Source: Deltaproteobacteria bacterium (GTDB lineage: Bacteria > Desulfobacterota > Binatia > Binatales > Binataceae). Taken from it: 23,245 bases of DNA. The stretch covers positions 1-23,245 of the forward strand of contig JAJZAG010000007.1 of assembly GCA_021799555.1 (NCBI GenBank), read 5' to 3'. Made by a program: the position numbers and the translations under genes. The notes beneath the pieces were generated by a model that worked only from the letters and a program-made list of their open reading frames with translations, made no database searches and was not told where the DNA came from. Of the stretch, positions 7,240 to 15,572 are shown one piece after another; within the stretch, counting starts at the first letter, position 1, and every line of letters starts with the position of its first letter.

Positions 7240-8514
7240 TCACTTCGTGATTCGCTCCGCTCCGCCCATGTACGGACGCAAAACGGGAGGGACCGTGATG
7301 CTGCCGTCCTCGTTCTGATAGTTCTCGAGCACAGCGATCAGCGTACGGGGCAGCCCGAGGCCCGAACCGTTGAGGGTGTGCACGAATTCGGGCTTGGCGC
7401 CTTTTCCCGTGCGGAACCTGAGCTGTGCGCGGCGCGCCTGGAAGTCCCAGCAGTTCGAGCACGAGCTGACTTCGAGCCATTCACCGCATCCGGGCGCCCA
7501 CATCTCGACGTCATATTTCGACGCCGCTGCGAATCCGAGATCGCCCGTACACATCTGGATCACCCGAAATGGAATCTCGAGTCGGCGGCAGATCTCACAG
7601 GCATTTTCGACCAGCTTCTCGAGCTCTTCGTCTGACTTCTCAGGATGCACCAGCTTGACCATCTCGACTTTGTCGAACTGATGGCCACGCTTGATACCGC
7701 GCACGTCGCGTCCGGCCGACATCTTCTCGCGCCGGAAGCACGGAGTATAGGCGGTAAGATAGATCGGAAGCCGGTCCGCATCGAGAATTTCGCGCGCGTA
7801 CATGTTGGTTAGCGGAACTTCGGCGGTCGGGATGAAATAGAAATCCTCCTCGAAGTCACGGTACATCGTGTCGGCGAACTTCGGCAGATGCGCGCTGCCG
7901 ATCACCGCCGCCGTGTTCACCATCAGCGGCGGCGCGACTTCGAGATATCCCTGCTCAAGCGTTTTGATATCAAGCATCCAGGCAATCAGCGCCCGTTCAA
8001 GGCGGGCGCCCGCGCCGACGAGGAAATGGAAGCGCGTGCCGGAGAGCTTAACACCGCGATCAAAGTCGATAATCCCAAGCTTTTCGCCAAGCTCCCAATG
8101 CGGCAGCGGCTTGAAGGAGCTGTACTCGCGCGGCGTGCCCTCGCCGCGGACGATCTTGTTGTCGGCGTCGCTTTTGCCGATCGGAACGTGCGGACGCGGC
8201 AGATTCGGCAGTTCTAGCAGCATCCGCTCGCACTCGCCTTCCAGCTCGGCGAGCTCCCGCTCGCCGGAGGTAATCCGGTCGCCGAGCGCGCGCATCTCGG
8301 CGCGCTTTGCATCGCGCTCTTCAAGCGAGGCCTTGCCGAGTTCCTTCGAGTCTCGGGCGCGGCGCGCGCGTAATTCGTCGAGCTCAAACTGAAGCTTGCG
8401 ACGCCGCGCGTCGGAATCGAGCACGCGCTCGACTTCAGCGGCCTCCACGCCGACTTTAGCGAGTCCCGCTCTGACGAGTTCGGGCTGATCACGGATGAGT
8501 TTGATGTCAAGCAT
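7240..8514 (-). CDS. serS: serine--tRNA ligase
   Basis: A 424-residue class II aminoacyl-tRNA synthetase that charges tRNA-Ser. The N-terminal arm (about 28-105) is a long charged antiparallel coiled coil (RRKLQFELDELRARR onward) that grips the long variable arm of tRNA-Ser. The catalytic core shows the serine-binding TAEVPLTN (about 230-237), motif 2 starting CFRREKMSAGRD (about 259-270) with GHQFDKVEM, and motif 3 LNGSGLGLPRTLIAVLENYQ (about 381-400) ending in the conserved VLRPYMGG. Length is normal and nothing is missing. Its ATG abuts the yraN stop (TGA then ATG), so the two are probably co-transcribed. Confidence 0.96.
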   Translation of the reverse strand: MLDIKLIRDQPELVRAGLAKVGVEAAEVERVLDSDARRRKLQFELDELRARRARDSKELGKASLEERDAKRAEMRALGDRITSGERELAELEGECERMLLELPNLPRPHVPIGKSDADNKIVRGEGTPREYSSFKPLPHWELGEKLGIIDFDRGVKLSGTRFHFLVGAGARLERALIAWMLDIKTLEQGYLEVAPPLMVNTAAVIGSAHLPKFADTMYRDFEEDFYFIPTAEVPLTNMYAREILDADRLPIYLTAYTPCFRREKMSAGRDVRGIKRGHQFDKVEMVKLVHPEKSDEELEKLVENACEICRRLEIPFRVIQMCTGDLGFAAASKYDVEMWAPGCGEWLEVSSCSNCWDFQARRAQLRFRTGKGAKPEFVHTLNGSGLGLPRTLIAVLENYQNEDGSITVPPVLRPYMGGAERITK

Positions 8515-8958
8515 TCAGAACGCTTCCTTAAAGTGCCGGATACTGCGGCCGCAGCCGTCTTCTATAATCGCAATCACATCAAAACGCGCGTCGCGCCGCG
8601 AGGCGCGATGGTAGCCCACGAACGCCTCGGCCGCGCGGCGGATTTGCGCCTGCTTGGCGGGGCCGACCGCTTCCTCGGGAGCGCCCGCCGAAATGCCAGT
8701 GCGGCGCTTCACCTCGACGAACACGAGTGTTTCGCCATCCATCGCGACGATATCAATCTCGGCGCCCGCCGCGCGATAATTGCGTGCAACGATCCGGTAG
8801 CCAATACCGCGCACATAGCGCACTGCAATCTCTTCGCCGCGCCGACCAAAGCGATACCGCGCTACGCCCGGCATCAGGCTGTCACGCGCAACGACTGCGG
8901 ATATAATCGCACTGACCCGCGTCCAGATTGCGCTGATCATTTTTGCGCCGCGCTTCAT
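8515..8958 (-). CDS. YraN/UPF0102 family endonuclease-like protein
   Basis: A small protein of the UPF0102 (YraN) family, which has a restriction-endonuclease-like fold. The family signatures are visible: RFGRRGEEIAVRYVRGIGYRIVARNYR, then GAEIDIVAMDGETLVFVEVKRRTG, where the E-x-D and E-V-K residues form the nuclease-like core, and RFDVIAI near the end. The function of the family in cells is poorly defined. The open frame extends back to 9078, but the family usually begins about 10 residues before the R-x-G-E motif, so the first 40 residues of that frame are probably not translated. Met codons at 8958, 8940 and 8874 are all possible starts, and none has a good ribosome binding site. It sits directly before serS and diverges from gatC. 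Confidence 0.82.
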   Translation of the reverse strand: MKRGAKMISAIWTRVSAIISAVVARDSLMPGVARYRFGRRGEEIAVRYVRGIGYRIVARNYRAAGAEIDIVAMDGETLVFVEVKRRTGISAGAPEEAVGPAKQAQIRRAAEAFVGYHRASRRDARFDVIAIIEDGCGRSIRHFKEAF

Positions 8959-9101
8959 TTTACCCGGGACGTGCCCTTTTTCCCGAGCCGCATCCCGCCC
9001 TGATTGTGCCGCAGGCGTCGGCGCGAGCGAAGCACCCGGATTCAATTCCCGGCTTGCGAGCGACTGACACGCGGGCATGGGAATGTTACGATTTCGGGAC
9101 G

Positions 9102-9398
9102 ATGGCGGAAAAGAAAATTACCCTAGAGCAGGTGCGGCACGTCGCGCGCCTGGCGCGAATCGATCTTTATCCGGACGACGAGGAGCGTCTGCGCACCGAC
9201 ATGGACCAGATTCTGAGCTATGTAGATAAGCTCGGCGAACTCGACGTAAACGGGATCGAGCCAACCGTGCAGGTCGGAGAGTCGGGTGCGCCAATGCGGT
9301 CCGACGAAGTCACCAACTCGCCCAACGCGGAGGCGATGCTTGCCAATGCTCCGGTTCGGCATCGCGGCTATTTCAAAGTCCCGAAGATTATCGAATAG
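9102..9398 (+). CDS. gatC: Asp-tRNA(Asn)/Glu-tRNA(Gln) amidotransferase subunit C
   Basis: A 98-residue GatC. It starts MAEKKITLEQVRHVARLARI, the usual family opening, followed by DMDQILSYVDKLGELD and a long belt-like tail with VGESGAPMRSDEV and ending GYFKVPKIIE. GatC wraps around GatA and holds it to GatB. The open frame goes further upstream to 8943, but the family start at 9102 is clear. gatA follows after 63 bp and gatB after that, all on the same strand. This is the standard single-operon arrangement of the GatCAB enzyme. Confidence 0.93.
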   Translation: MAEKKITLEQVRHVARLARIDLYPDDEERLRTDMDQILSYVDKLGELDVNGIEPTVQVGESGAPMRSDEVTNSPNAEAMLANAPVRHRGYFKVPKIIE

Positions 9399-9461
9399 CC
9401 GGCGTGCAAATATTGCCGCATTAGCGGACTGACTATCGCGGCCGGAAATATTGCTAAAACG

Positions 9462-10928
9462 ATGTCATCATCAACCGAATTAAATCGACTTACTATCGCT
9501 GACGCCGCCGCACTACTGCATAAGCGTGAAATTTCATCCGCTGAACTGACACGCGTCTGCCTCGACCGGATTGCGGCGGTCGAGCCGCAGCTCAACGCGT
9601 TTATCACGGTAACCCAAAAGGCGGCGCTCGAGCAGGCCGACGCCGCCGACCGGCGAATCAAAGGTGGCGACGCTCCGCCACTGTGCGGAATCCCCCTCGG
9701 AATCAAAGATATCTACGCGACCAAAGGCGCGACGACTACCTGCGCATCGAAGATCTTGAGCAACTTCGTTCCGCCATTCGACGCAACCGTGATCGCAAAG
9801 CTGCGCGGCGAAGGAGCCGTGTTTGTCGGAAAGACGAACATGGACGAATTCGCGATGGGTTCCTCGACCGAGAACTCTGCGTTTGGGCCCACGAAGAATC
9901 CCCACGACCTGACTCGCGTCGCGGGCGGCTCGTCGGGCGGCTCAGCCGCCGCGGTCGCCGCTGGCGAATGCCTTGGCGCTCTCGGCACCGACACCGGCGG
10001 TTCAATCCGCGAGCCAGCGTCATTCTGCGGCGTGACTGGGATCAAGCCGACCTATTCGCGCGTCAGCCGTTACGGCGTGGTCGCCTACGCTTCGTCGCTC
10101 GATCAGGTCGGACCGTTCGCCAAGACCGTGCGCGACGCGGCGATCCTCTTACGTGCGCTCGCGGGCCACGATCCGCACGACTCCACGTGCTCGGCGCGTC
10201 CGGTGCCTGACTACGAACGCGCACTGACCGGCGATGTGAGTGGCCTCAGGATCGGCGTGCCGAAAGAGTATTTCGTAGCCGGAATGGACCCCACCGTCGA
10301 ACGCGCCGTGCGTGAGGCGCTTAAGTGCTACGAAGCGATGGGAGCGAAGCTGGTCGACATCACCCTGCCCCACACCTCTTACGCTATCGCGTGTTACTAC
10401 CTTGTCGCGACGGCCGAAGCGAGCGCGAACCTCGCTCGCTACGACGGAATCCGCTACGGCGTCCGGGCCGCCGCCGAGGACATGATCTCGCTTTACGAGA
10501 TGACGCGCGCGCAGGGCTTCGGCGCCGAGGTGAAGCGGCGCATCATGCTCGGAACATTCGCGCTCTCGGCGGGTTACTACGACGCCTACTATCTGAAGGC
10601 GATGAAGGTACGCACCCTGATTCGGCGCGATTTCGATTGCGCCTTCGAGGATTGCGACGTGATCGTCACGCCGGTGGCTCCCACCACTGCGTTTAAGCTC
10701 GGCGAGAAGATGAACGATCCCCTCACGATGTACCTGTCGGACATCTTCACGATTTCGGTAAACCTTGCGGGTCTGCCTGGGCTCGCGATTCCATGCGGCT
10801 ACGACGCGAATGGCCTTCCGATCGGGATGCAGATTATCGGAGCACCATTTGCCGAAGAGACTATTTTGCGCACCGGCGATGCGTTCGAGCGCTCGGGCGC
10901 GGTTATCCCCCGACGGCCGGCGCTTTGA
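9462..10928 (+). CDS. gatA: Asp-tRNA(Asn)/Glu-tRNA(Gln) amidotransferase subunit A
   Basis: A 488-residue amidase-signature enzyme that releases ammonia from glutamine for GatB. The Ser-cisSer-Lys catalytic triad is visible: Lys at about 82 in GIPLGIKD, the cis-Ser at about 157 in AGGSSGGSAAAVAAG, and the nucleophile Ser at about 181 in DTGGSIREPA. FGPTKNPHD and the GVTGIKPTYSRVSRYG segment are typical of GatA. The C-terminal part with NLAGLPGLAIPCG and GMQIIG is complete. It lies between gatC and gatB, with 13 bp to the gatB start. Confidence 0.97.
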   Translation: MSSSTELNRLTIADAAALLHKREISSAELTRVCLDRIAAVEPQLNAFITVTQKAALEQADAADRRIKGGDAPPLCGIPLGIKDIYATKGATTTCASKILSNFVPPFDATVIAKLRGEGAVFVGKTNMDEFAMGSSTENSAFGPTKNPHDLTRVAGGSSGGSAAAVAAGECLGALGTDTGGSIREPASFCGVTGIKPTYSRVSRYGVVAYASSLDQVGPFAKTVRDAAILLRALAGHDPHDSTCSARPVPDYERALTGDVSGLRIGVPKEYFVAGMDPTVERAVREALKCYEAMGAKLVDITLPHTSYAIACYYLVATAEASANLARYDGIRYGVRAAAEDMISLYEMTRAQGFGAEVKRRIMLGTFALSAGYYDAYYLKAMKVRTLIRRDFDCAFEDCDVIVTPVAPTTAFKLGEKMNDPLTMYLSDIFTISVNLAGLPGLAIPCGYDANGLPIGMQIIGAPFAEETILRTGDAFERSGAVIPRRPAL

Positions 10929-10941
10929 TCGGACGAATACC

Positions 10942-12378
10942 ATGAGTAATGAAGCATACGAAGCGGTGATTGGACTCGAGGTTCACACCCATCTGATGAC
11001 AAAATCGAAGCTGTTCTGCGGATGCTCGACGGAGTTCGGGCGCGCGCCGAACGAAAACGTCTGTCCCGTGTGCATGGGGATGCCGGGCGTGCTGCCGGTT
11101 CTGAACCGCCGTGCCGTCGAGTTGGCAGTGCGAGCCGGGCTCGCTGCACACTGCGAAATTTCGCCGCGCTCGATTTTCGATCGCAAGAGCTATTTCTATC
11201 CCGACCTGCCGAAGAATTACCAAATCTCGCAATACGAAACTCCAGTCTGCAGGGGCGGCTATATCGAGATTCAAAGCGGTGATGGTGCGCCGAAGAAAAT
11301 CCGCCTCGTGCGGATTCATATCGAAGAAGATGCCGGTAAGAATATCCACGAAGCCGACGCAAGCCTAGTCGATTTCAATCGTTCCTGCGTCCCGCTAATC
11401 GAAATCGTTAGCGAGCCCGATATCCGCTCCGCGGCCGAAGCCAGCGCCTATCTGCACGAGCTCCGTGGAATCCTGCGCTATATAGAAGCTTCTGACGGCA
11501 GGATGGAGGAAGGCAGCTTTCGATGCGACGTTAACGTTTCGGTGCGCAAACGCGGCGTGTCCGAGCTTGGCGTCAAGACGGAAATCAAGAATCTTAATTC
11601 GTTCCGGTTCGTCGAGAAAGCAATCGAATATGAGGTAAATCGCCAGATCGCGACGCTCGAGTCAGGTAGCCGCATCGCGCAGGAAACGCATCTGTGGGAT
11701 CCCGTTCGCGAAGAGACGCGCCCGATGCGCTCGAAGGAGTTCGCCAACGACTATCGCTACTTCCCCGAACCCGACCTGCCGCCGCTCCTCATACCGCCTG
11801 CGATGGTCGAGGAAATCCGCCGCGCGATGCCCGAGCTGCCGTCCGACCGCCGTGCTCGATATATCCGCGACTTCGGACTCAGCTCCTACGAAGCGGGAGT
11901 GCTGACTGCGGAGCGCGAGACGGCGGATTATTTTGAGGGTGCATCCGTGGGGCTCAAAAATCGACGTACGGCCGCCAACTGGGTAATGACCGAAGTGCTC
12001 CGCATCGCCAATGAAACCGGACAGCAGATTTCCGAGGCGCTTCCATCAGCTCGCGAAGCTGGCGCATTGCTCGCGATGGTTGAGGCACAGCAAATCAGTC
12101 TGAATGCCGCCAAAACGGCATTCGCGGCCATGATCAAGTCGCGCAAGAGCGCTGTCGAAACCGTTGCGGAACTCGGTCTCGCGCAGGTATCGGACACGGT
12201 AGCAATCGCCTCTGCCTGCGACAAACTGCTCGCCGCGGAACCCGAAAAACTGGCGGAATATCGCGCCGGACGCGATAAACTTTTTGGGTTTTTCGTTGGC
12301 CAGGTTATGAAAGCGATGGGTGGCAAAGCCAATCCCAAAGTAATCAATGAAATCCTCAAGCAGAAGCTCGCAGGTTGA
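10942..12378 (+). CDS. gatB: Asp-tRNA(Asn)/Glu-tRNA(Gln) amidotransferase subunit B
   Basis: A 478-residue GatB, the kinase/transamidase subunit that activates the misacylated tRNA and adds the ammonia supplied by GatA. It starts MSNEAYEAVIGLEVHTHL, the normal family start, although the frame is open back into gatA. Four Cys residues (about 26, 28, 41 and 44, in FCGCSTEFG and VCPVCMGMPG) match the zinc site. Further landmarks are FYPDLPKNYQISQYE, IHIEEDAGKN, SFRCDVNVSVR, EIKNLNSFRF and the YRYFPEPDLPP segment. The C-terminal YqeY-like tRNA-binding domain is complete, ending with GKANPKVINEILKQKL. It is the last gene of gatCAB and converges with the PhyH gene, leaving only 8 bp between the stops. 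Confidence 0.97.
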   Translation: MSNEAYEAVIGLEVHTHLMTKSKLFCGCSTEFGRAPNENVCPVCMGMPGVLPVLNRRAVELAVRAGLAAHCEISPRSIFDRKSYFYPDLPKNYQISQYETPVCRGGYIEIQSGDGAPKKIRLVRIHIEEDAGKNIHEADASLVDFNRSCVPLIEIVSEPDIRSAAEASAYLHELRGILRYIEASDGRMEEGSFRCDVNVSVRKRGVSELGVKTEIKNLNSFRFVEKAIEYEVNRQIATLESGSRIAQETHLWDPVREETRPMRSKEFANDYRYFPEPDLPPLLIPPAMVEEIRRAMPELPSDRRARYIRDFGLSSYEAGVLTAERETADYFEGASVGLKNRRTAANWVMTEVLRIANETGQQISEALPSAREAGALLAMVEAQQISLNAAKTAFAAMIKSRKSAVETVAELGLAQVSDTVAIASACDKLLAAEPEKLAEYRAGRDKLFGFFVGQVMKAMGGKANPKVINEILKQKLAG

Positions 12379-12386
12379 CTGGCGCA

Positions 12387-13229
12387 CTACGCGCGTGGGC
12401 GGAGTTTCAGAAATGCAGGATGGCGAAACGGATCGCCAGGCTTTAGCCTGCGCGACATGTCCTCGAATACCGAGCGCGGTTCGCCTTCGCCTCTACCATT
12501 CATTCCCGGCCGTAGCGCGAATACCGCATCGTCACCGAAAAACCGTAGTGACAACGTTCGGCGGCGGACACCGCCGTGCGTCGGCGCTCCGCCATGAAGC
12601 ATAGCGGGGTGAAACACGATCACGTCGCCCGGCTCGACGCCCCATGACACTATATCCCAGCGCGAGCGGTCGGCCTCGATATTGGGCAGCCGTGGCATCG
12701 CGCTTCCTGCATAAAGTGGTGCGGTGTCGTCGGCGGGATCGAAACTCGAGCCGTTGTAGAGGACGCCGCGATGCGAGCCGCGAACAAATTCAAGCGAGTC
12801 TTTCGCGGCGACCGGATCGAACGAAATCCACATCACCGCGATCCTGTCGCCTTCGATTGGCAGGTAGGACGAATCCTGATGCCACGGCGTGCGGCGGCTC
12901 TCGCCGCCGTCTTTCAAGAACACCTGCTCGTACAAAAACCATACGTCGACTGCGTCCCACAGTGTCGCGACGATATCGGCGGCGGGCGATTTCCGAAGCA
13001 TCCGCTCGTACGCAGCGACCGCGTTCGGGTTGAGCAGATCCTGGTAGAAGCGACCCGGCGCTCCGGCCGTTCCCTGAAACTGGTTGGCCGCGCGGCCGGG
13101 ATTGGCAAGACTCCATTCGAATGCGGCTCGCGCATCAGCCAACGCGCCAGCGTCGAGCGCATTGGGCAGGTGGACGACGCCGTCGGCCGCGTAGCGCTCC
13201 CGCATCGAAACAATCTCGTCGCGTTTCAT
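12387..13229 (-). CDS. phytanoyl-CoA dioxygenase (PhyH) family protein
   Basis: A 280-residue Fe(II)/2-oxoglutarate-dependent oxygenase of the PhyH family. The facial triad is visible: H117 and D119 in TPWHQDSSYLP, and the distal His (about 212) in MLHGGAPTHGG. The Arg cluster RRRTLSLRF (about 222-230) would bind 2-oxoglutarate. EFVRGSHRGVLY and GDVIVFHPAM are also characteristic. The family hydroxylates very different small molecules, including phytanoyl-CoA, antibiotics and phosphonates, so the substrate is unknown. The ATG at 13229 follows GAGG by about 13 bases, a loose spacing. The FecR-domain gene lies 89 bp upstream on the same strand. Confidence 0.88.
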   Translation of the reverse strand: MKRDEIVSMRERYAADGVVHLPNALDAGALADARAAFEWSLANPGRAANQFQGTAGAPGRFYQDLLNPNAVAAYERMLRKSPAADIVATLWDAVDVWFLYEQVFLKDGGESRRTPWHQDSSYLPIEGDRIAVMWISFDPVAAKDSLEFVRGSHRGVLYNGSSFDPADDTAPLYAGSAMPRLPNIEADRSRWDIVSWGVEPGDVIVFHPAMLHGGAPTHGGVRRRTLSLRFFGDDAVFALRPGMNGRGEGEPRSVFEDMSRRLKPGDPFRHPAFLKLRPRA

Positions 13230-13318
13230 CGGATGTCACTGACCTCGAGAGGATTTAATCCAATTCCTCTTCGCACAGGACGATCCGAATCGTCAATGCT
13301 GACGATGAAACCGCACGA

Positions 13319-14119
13319 TCATTTCGACGGACTTGCCGGAGGAGAATTATTCGAGCCGTTGAAGCCGCCGGCCGCCGCGTAGCCTCCAAGCACGCCCCCA
13401 GTGATTCCGGTCAAGACGCCGGCCGCTATCGCGCCCGCGCCAAGCCCGCCGGCGCTTGCCGCGATCGCGGAAGCCGCGGTCGGAGCGAGCGCGCAAGGCA
13501 CCGTCGATTTGTAACCCGGCTGAACTACGACCGTGTTGGCAGGATTCGCGAGATTGGCGACTTCGACTGAGCCGTCATAGACGGCCACGTCCGTAAAACG
13601 ATGGCATCCCTTGAAGTCGCTGCGATCGACGCCCTCCTGATAGGTCACGTCGTACTTGGTACCGCGTGCCGCTGCGACGGCGTTGGGCGTATTGACCTCG
13701 AATTTAGGCGGTCCCCCGGCGACAGCGTGTGCGACGTAGGAACGCACGGCACCGGCAAGCAAGCCGATCCTCGCCATCGTCGAGGTGCTCGCGGCGCGGG
13801 TTGGAATATCGAGCTTGATCTTTGACGAAGCACCGATTTCGAGCGTGCTCGTGTCGAGCAGAGTTACTGTGGCGCTCGAACCGGCGGCGGTATCAACCTG
13901 GTCGCCGTTGAATACGGGCATCCCAACGGTGGTGGCGGCCACTTTGCCGGCGTGCGTCACTTGGACGCGACCGCTCACAGCCGTGATGGTTCCGTCACCG
14001 GTTTGTGCGTTTGCACGGATAGAAGTAGAGATCGAAACGGCAATGGCGAGCAACAGGATACGTATCAGAAAGACCAAGGATGAACGGCTAGTTTGGGAAG
14101 AATTGAGGAGAAGCTTCAA
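13319..14119 (-). CDS. exported FecR-domain protein with glycine-rich hydrophobic tail
   Basis: A protein of about 266 residues with a signal peptide (basic start, hydrophobic core FLIRILLLAIAVSI, probable cleavage after RANA at about 38). A FecR domain (about 42-205) reads GTITAVSGRVQVTHAG, FNGDQVDTAAGSSATVTLLDTSTLEIG, GAVRSYV, FEVNTPNAVAAARGTKYDV and VYDGSVEVAN. The C-terminus (about 215-262) is an Ala/Gly-rich hydrophobic stretch (GGLGAGAIAAGVLTGITGG) ending in a short polar tail. This is not the anti-sigma FecR of iron uptake: there is no N-terminal anti-sigma part and no sigma factor or TonB receptor nearby. It is probably periplasmic or envelope-associated, and its function is unknown. 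No ATG exists in the signal region; TTG at 14119 is the best start, preceded by AGG about 9 bases away. Confidence 0.8.
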   Translation of the reverse strand: MKLLLNSSQTSRSSLVFLIRILLLAIAVSISTSIRANAQTGDGTITAVSGRVQVTHAGKVAATTVGMPVFNGDQVDTAAGSSATVTLLDTSTLEIGASSKIKLDIPTRAASTSTMARIGLLAGAVRSYVAHAVAGGPPKFEVNTPNAVAAARGTKYDVTYQEGVDRSDFKGCHRFTDVAVYDGSVEVANLANPANTVVVQPGYKSTVPCALAPTAASAIAASAGGLGAGAIAAGVLTGITGGVLGGYAAAGGFNGSNNSPPASPSK

Positions 14120-14363
14120 TATAATAACCTGTGGAAACTAAAAACGTCGACTGCGGAGGGACACCTGCCCAACTCCGTCGTCCCGACCCGCAGATAACTA
14201 TCCCGTTCTGAACGACCGCAGAACTGGCCGCTAAGCAAATCAATCTATATTAAAGCCTGTGACGACAGTTAACGCAAATGCCCGCGACGTAAGACTCAGC
14301 TTCGAAAATTTGAGGCTAGCAACTCAATCATACTCCTTGGTACTCAAACGAGCGCAAATATGC

Positions 14364-15554
14364 TCATCCCTTTGGCAGACCCAAGGTCCGTTCGCCGATA
14401 ATATTGCGTTGAATTTCGCTAGTGCCGCCCGCGATCGTATATTGGCGTGAGCTCAGCACGCGATTCATCCATCTCGGAGCATCCGGCACGGCAACCGTCG
14501 GATCTCCAAGGATTCCGTAAGTACTCAGTAGCTCGGTCGAAAACCGGGCGATCCTGACGCCAAGTTCAGACCCGAACAGCTTAAGGATCGACCCTTCCGG
14601 TCCCGGAGGCAGTCCCTTCAGCATCCGTGTAAGTGTGCGCAGGCGCGCGTATCTCGCGGCTTCGCAATCGATTAATAGCTCAGTCAGGCGCTGTCGAACC
14701 CATGCCTGTTCCCACGCAGGGCGCCCACCAAGTTCGACCGTTTTTGCAAGCGCCGCTAGGCGCTCGACTTGGCCGCGATGCCCGCCGCCACCGGCAAAGC
14801 CGCGCTCGTAGCTGAGCGTGGTCATCGCTACCTTCCATCCCTCGTTGATCCGTCCGACCAGATTCTCGCGTGGGACCGCAACGTTGTCGAAGAAGACCTC
14901 ATTGAAATGTTCGTGCCCGTTCATCGTGACGAGCGGACGGACCTCGACACCTGGGCTTTTCATGTCCATCAGCAGATAGCTGATTCCTTTGTGCTTGGGC
15001 GCGTCCGGATCGGTGCGTGCCAGCAGGAACATTCGGTCGGCGTATTGCGCACCCGAGGTCCAGACCTTTTGCCCGCTGATTGAGAAGTAATCACCGTGGT
15101 CGACCGCTCGGGTGGCGATGTTGGCAAGATCGGAACCGGCACCGGGTTCGGAATAACCCTGACACCAGATATCGGCGGCGGTCAGGATGCGCTTGAGGTA
15201 GCGATTTTTCTGCTCATCGGTCCCCCATTGCATCAGCGTGGGACCACACATGTTGAGGCCGAAATAGCCAGGCATCACTGGACCGCGCGCGTGACCGTAT
15301 TCCTCGTCCCAGATGAATTGTTCAATAACCGTGGCGGCGCGCCCGCCGTACTCGCGCGGCCAGGCAAGGCCGGCATAGCCGGCATTGTAGAGTTTGAGCT
15401 GCCATGCGCGGCGACGCTCGAAAATCGCGCGATTTGGCGCGACCCGCTCGTCTTGCGCGTCATCAACCTTCAAGTCTTCAGGCAGATTCGCGGCTAGCCA
15501 CGCCCGCACGTCGCGCCGAAACGCCTTCTGAGCGGAAGAAAATTCGAAATCCAC
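14364..15554 (-). CDS. acyl-CoA dehydrogenase family protein (FadE-like)
   Basis: A 396-residue FAD-dependent acyl-CoA dehydrogenase. It starts MDFEFSSAQKAFRRDVRAWL and contains GLAWPREYGG, CQGYSEPGAGSDLANI, SGQKVWTSGAQYAD, the substrate-domain NGHEHFNEVFFDNV and the C-terminal RQYTIAGGTSEIQRNIIGE. The loop that holds Glu in the classical enzymes reads IAGGT here. A Gly in this place is common in the large FadE groups of actinobacteria and related degraders, which use another Glu or work in mixed pairs. It differs clearly from the ACAD at 576-1742. It is the last gene of a cluster, 18 bp after the amidohydrolase, so it probably acts in the same catabolic route. Confidence 0.92.
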   Translation of the reverse strand: MDFEFSSAQKAFRRDVRAWLAANLPEDLKVDDAQDERVAPNRAIFERRRAWQLKLYNAGYAGLAWPREYGGRAATVIEQFIWDEEYGHARGPVMPGYFGLNMCGPTLMQWGTDEQKNRYLKRILTAADIWCQGYSEPGAGSDLANIATRAVDHGDYFSISGQKVWTSGAQYADRMFLLARTDPDAPKHKGISYLLMDMKSPGVEVRPLVTMNGHEHFNEVFFDNVAVPRENLVGRINEGWKVAMTTLSYERGFAGGGGHRGQVERLAALAKTVELGGRPAWEQAWVRQRLTELLIDCEAARYARLRTLTRMLKGLPPGPEGSILKLFGSELGVRIARFSTELLSTYGILGDPTVAVPDAPRWMNRVLSSRQYTIAGGTSEIQRNIIGERTLGLPKG

Positions 15555-15572
15555 GCGCTCTTTCCTTTCTGC

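Noticed and set aside
14120..14363. The interval between the FecR and ACAD genes as a possible small RNA or gene
   Set aside because: No ORF of note and no convincing promoter-terminator pair. It probably holds only the FecR gene promoter.
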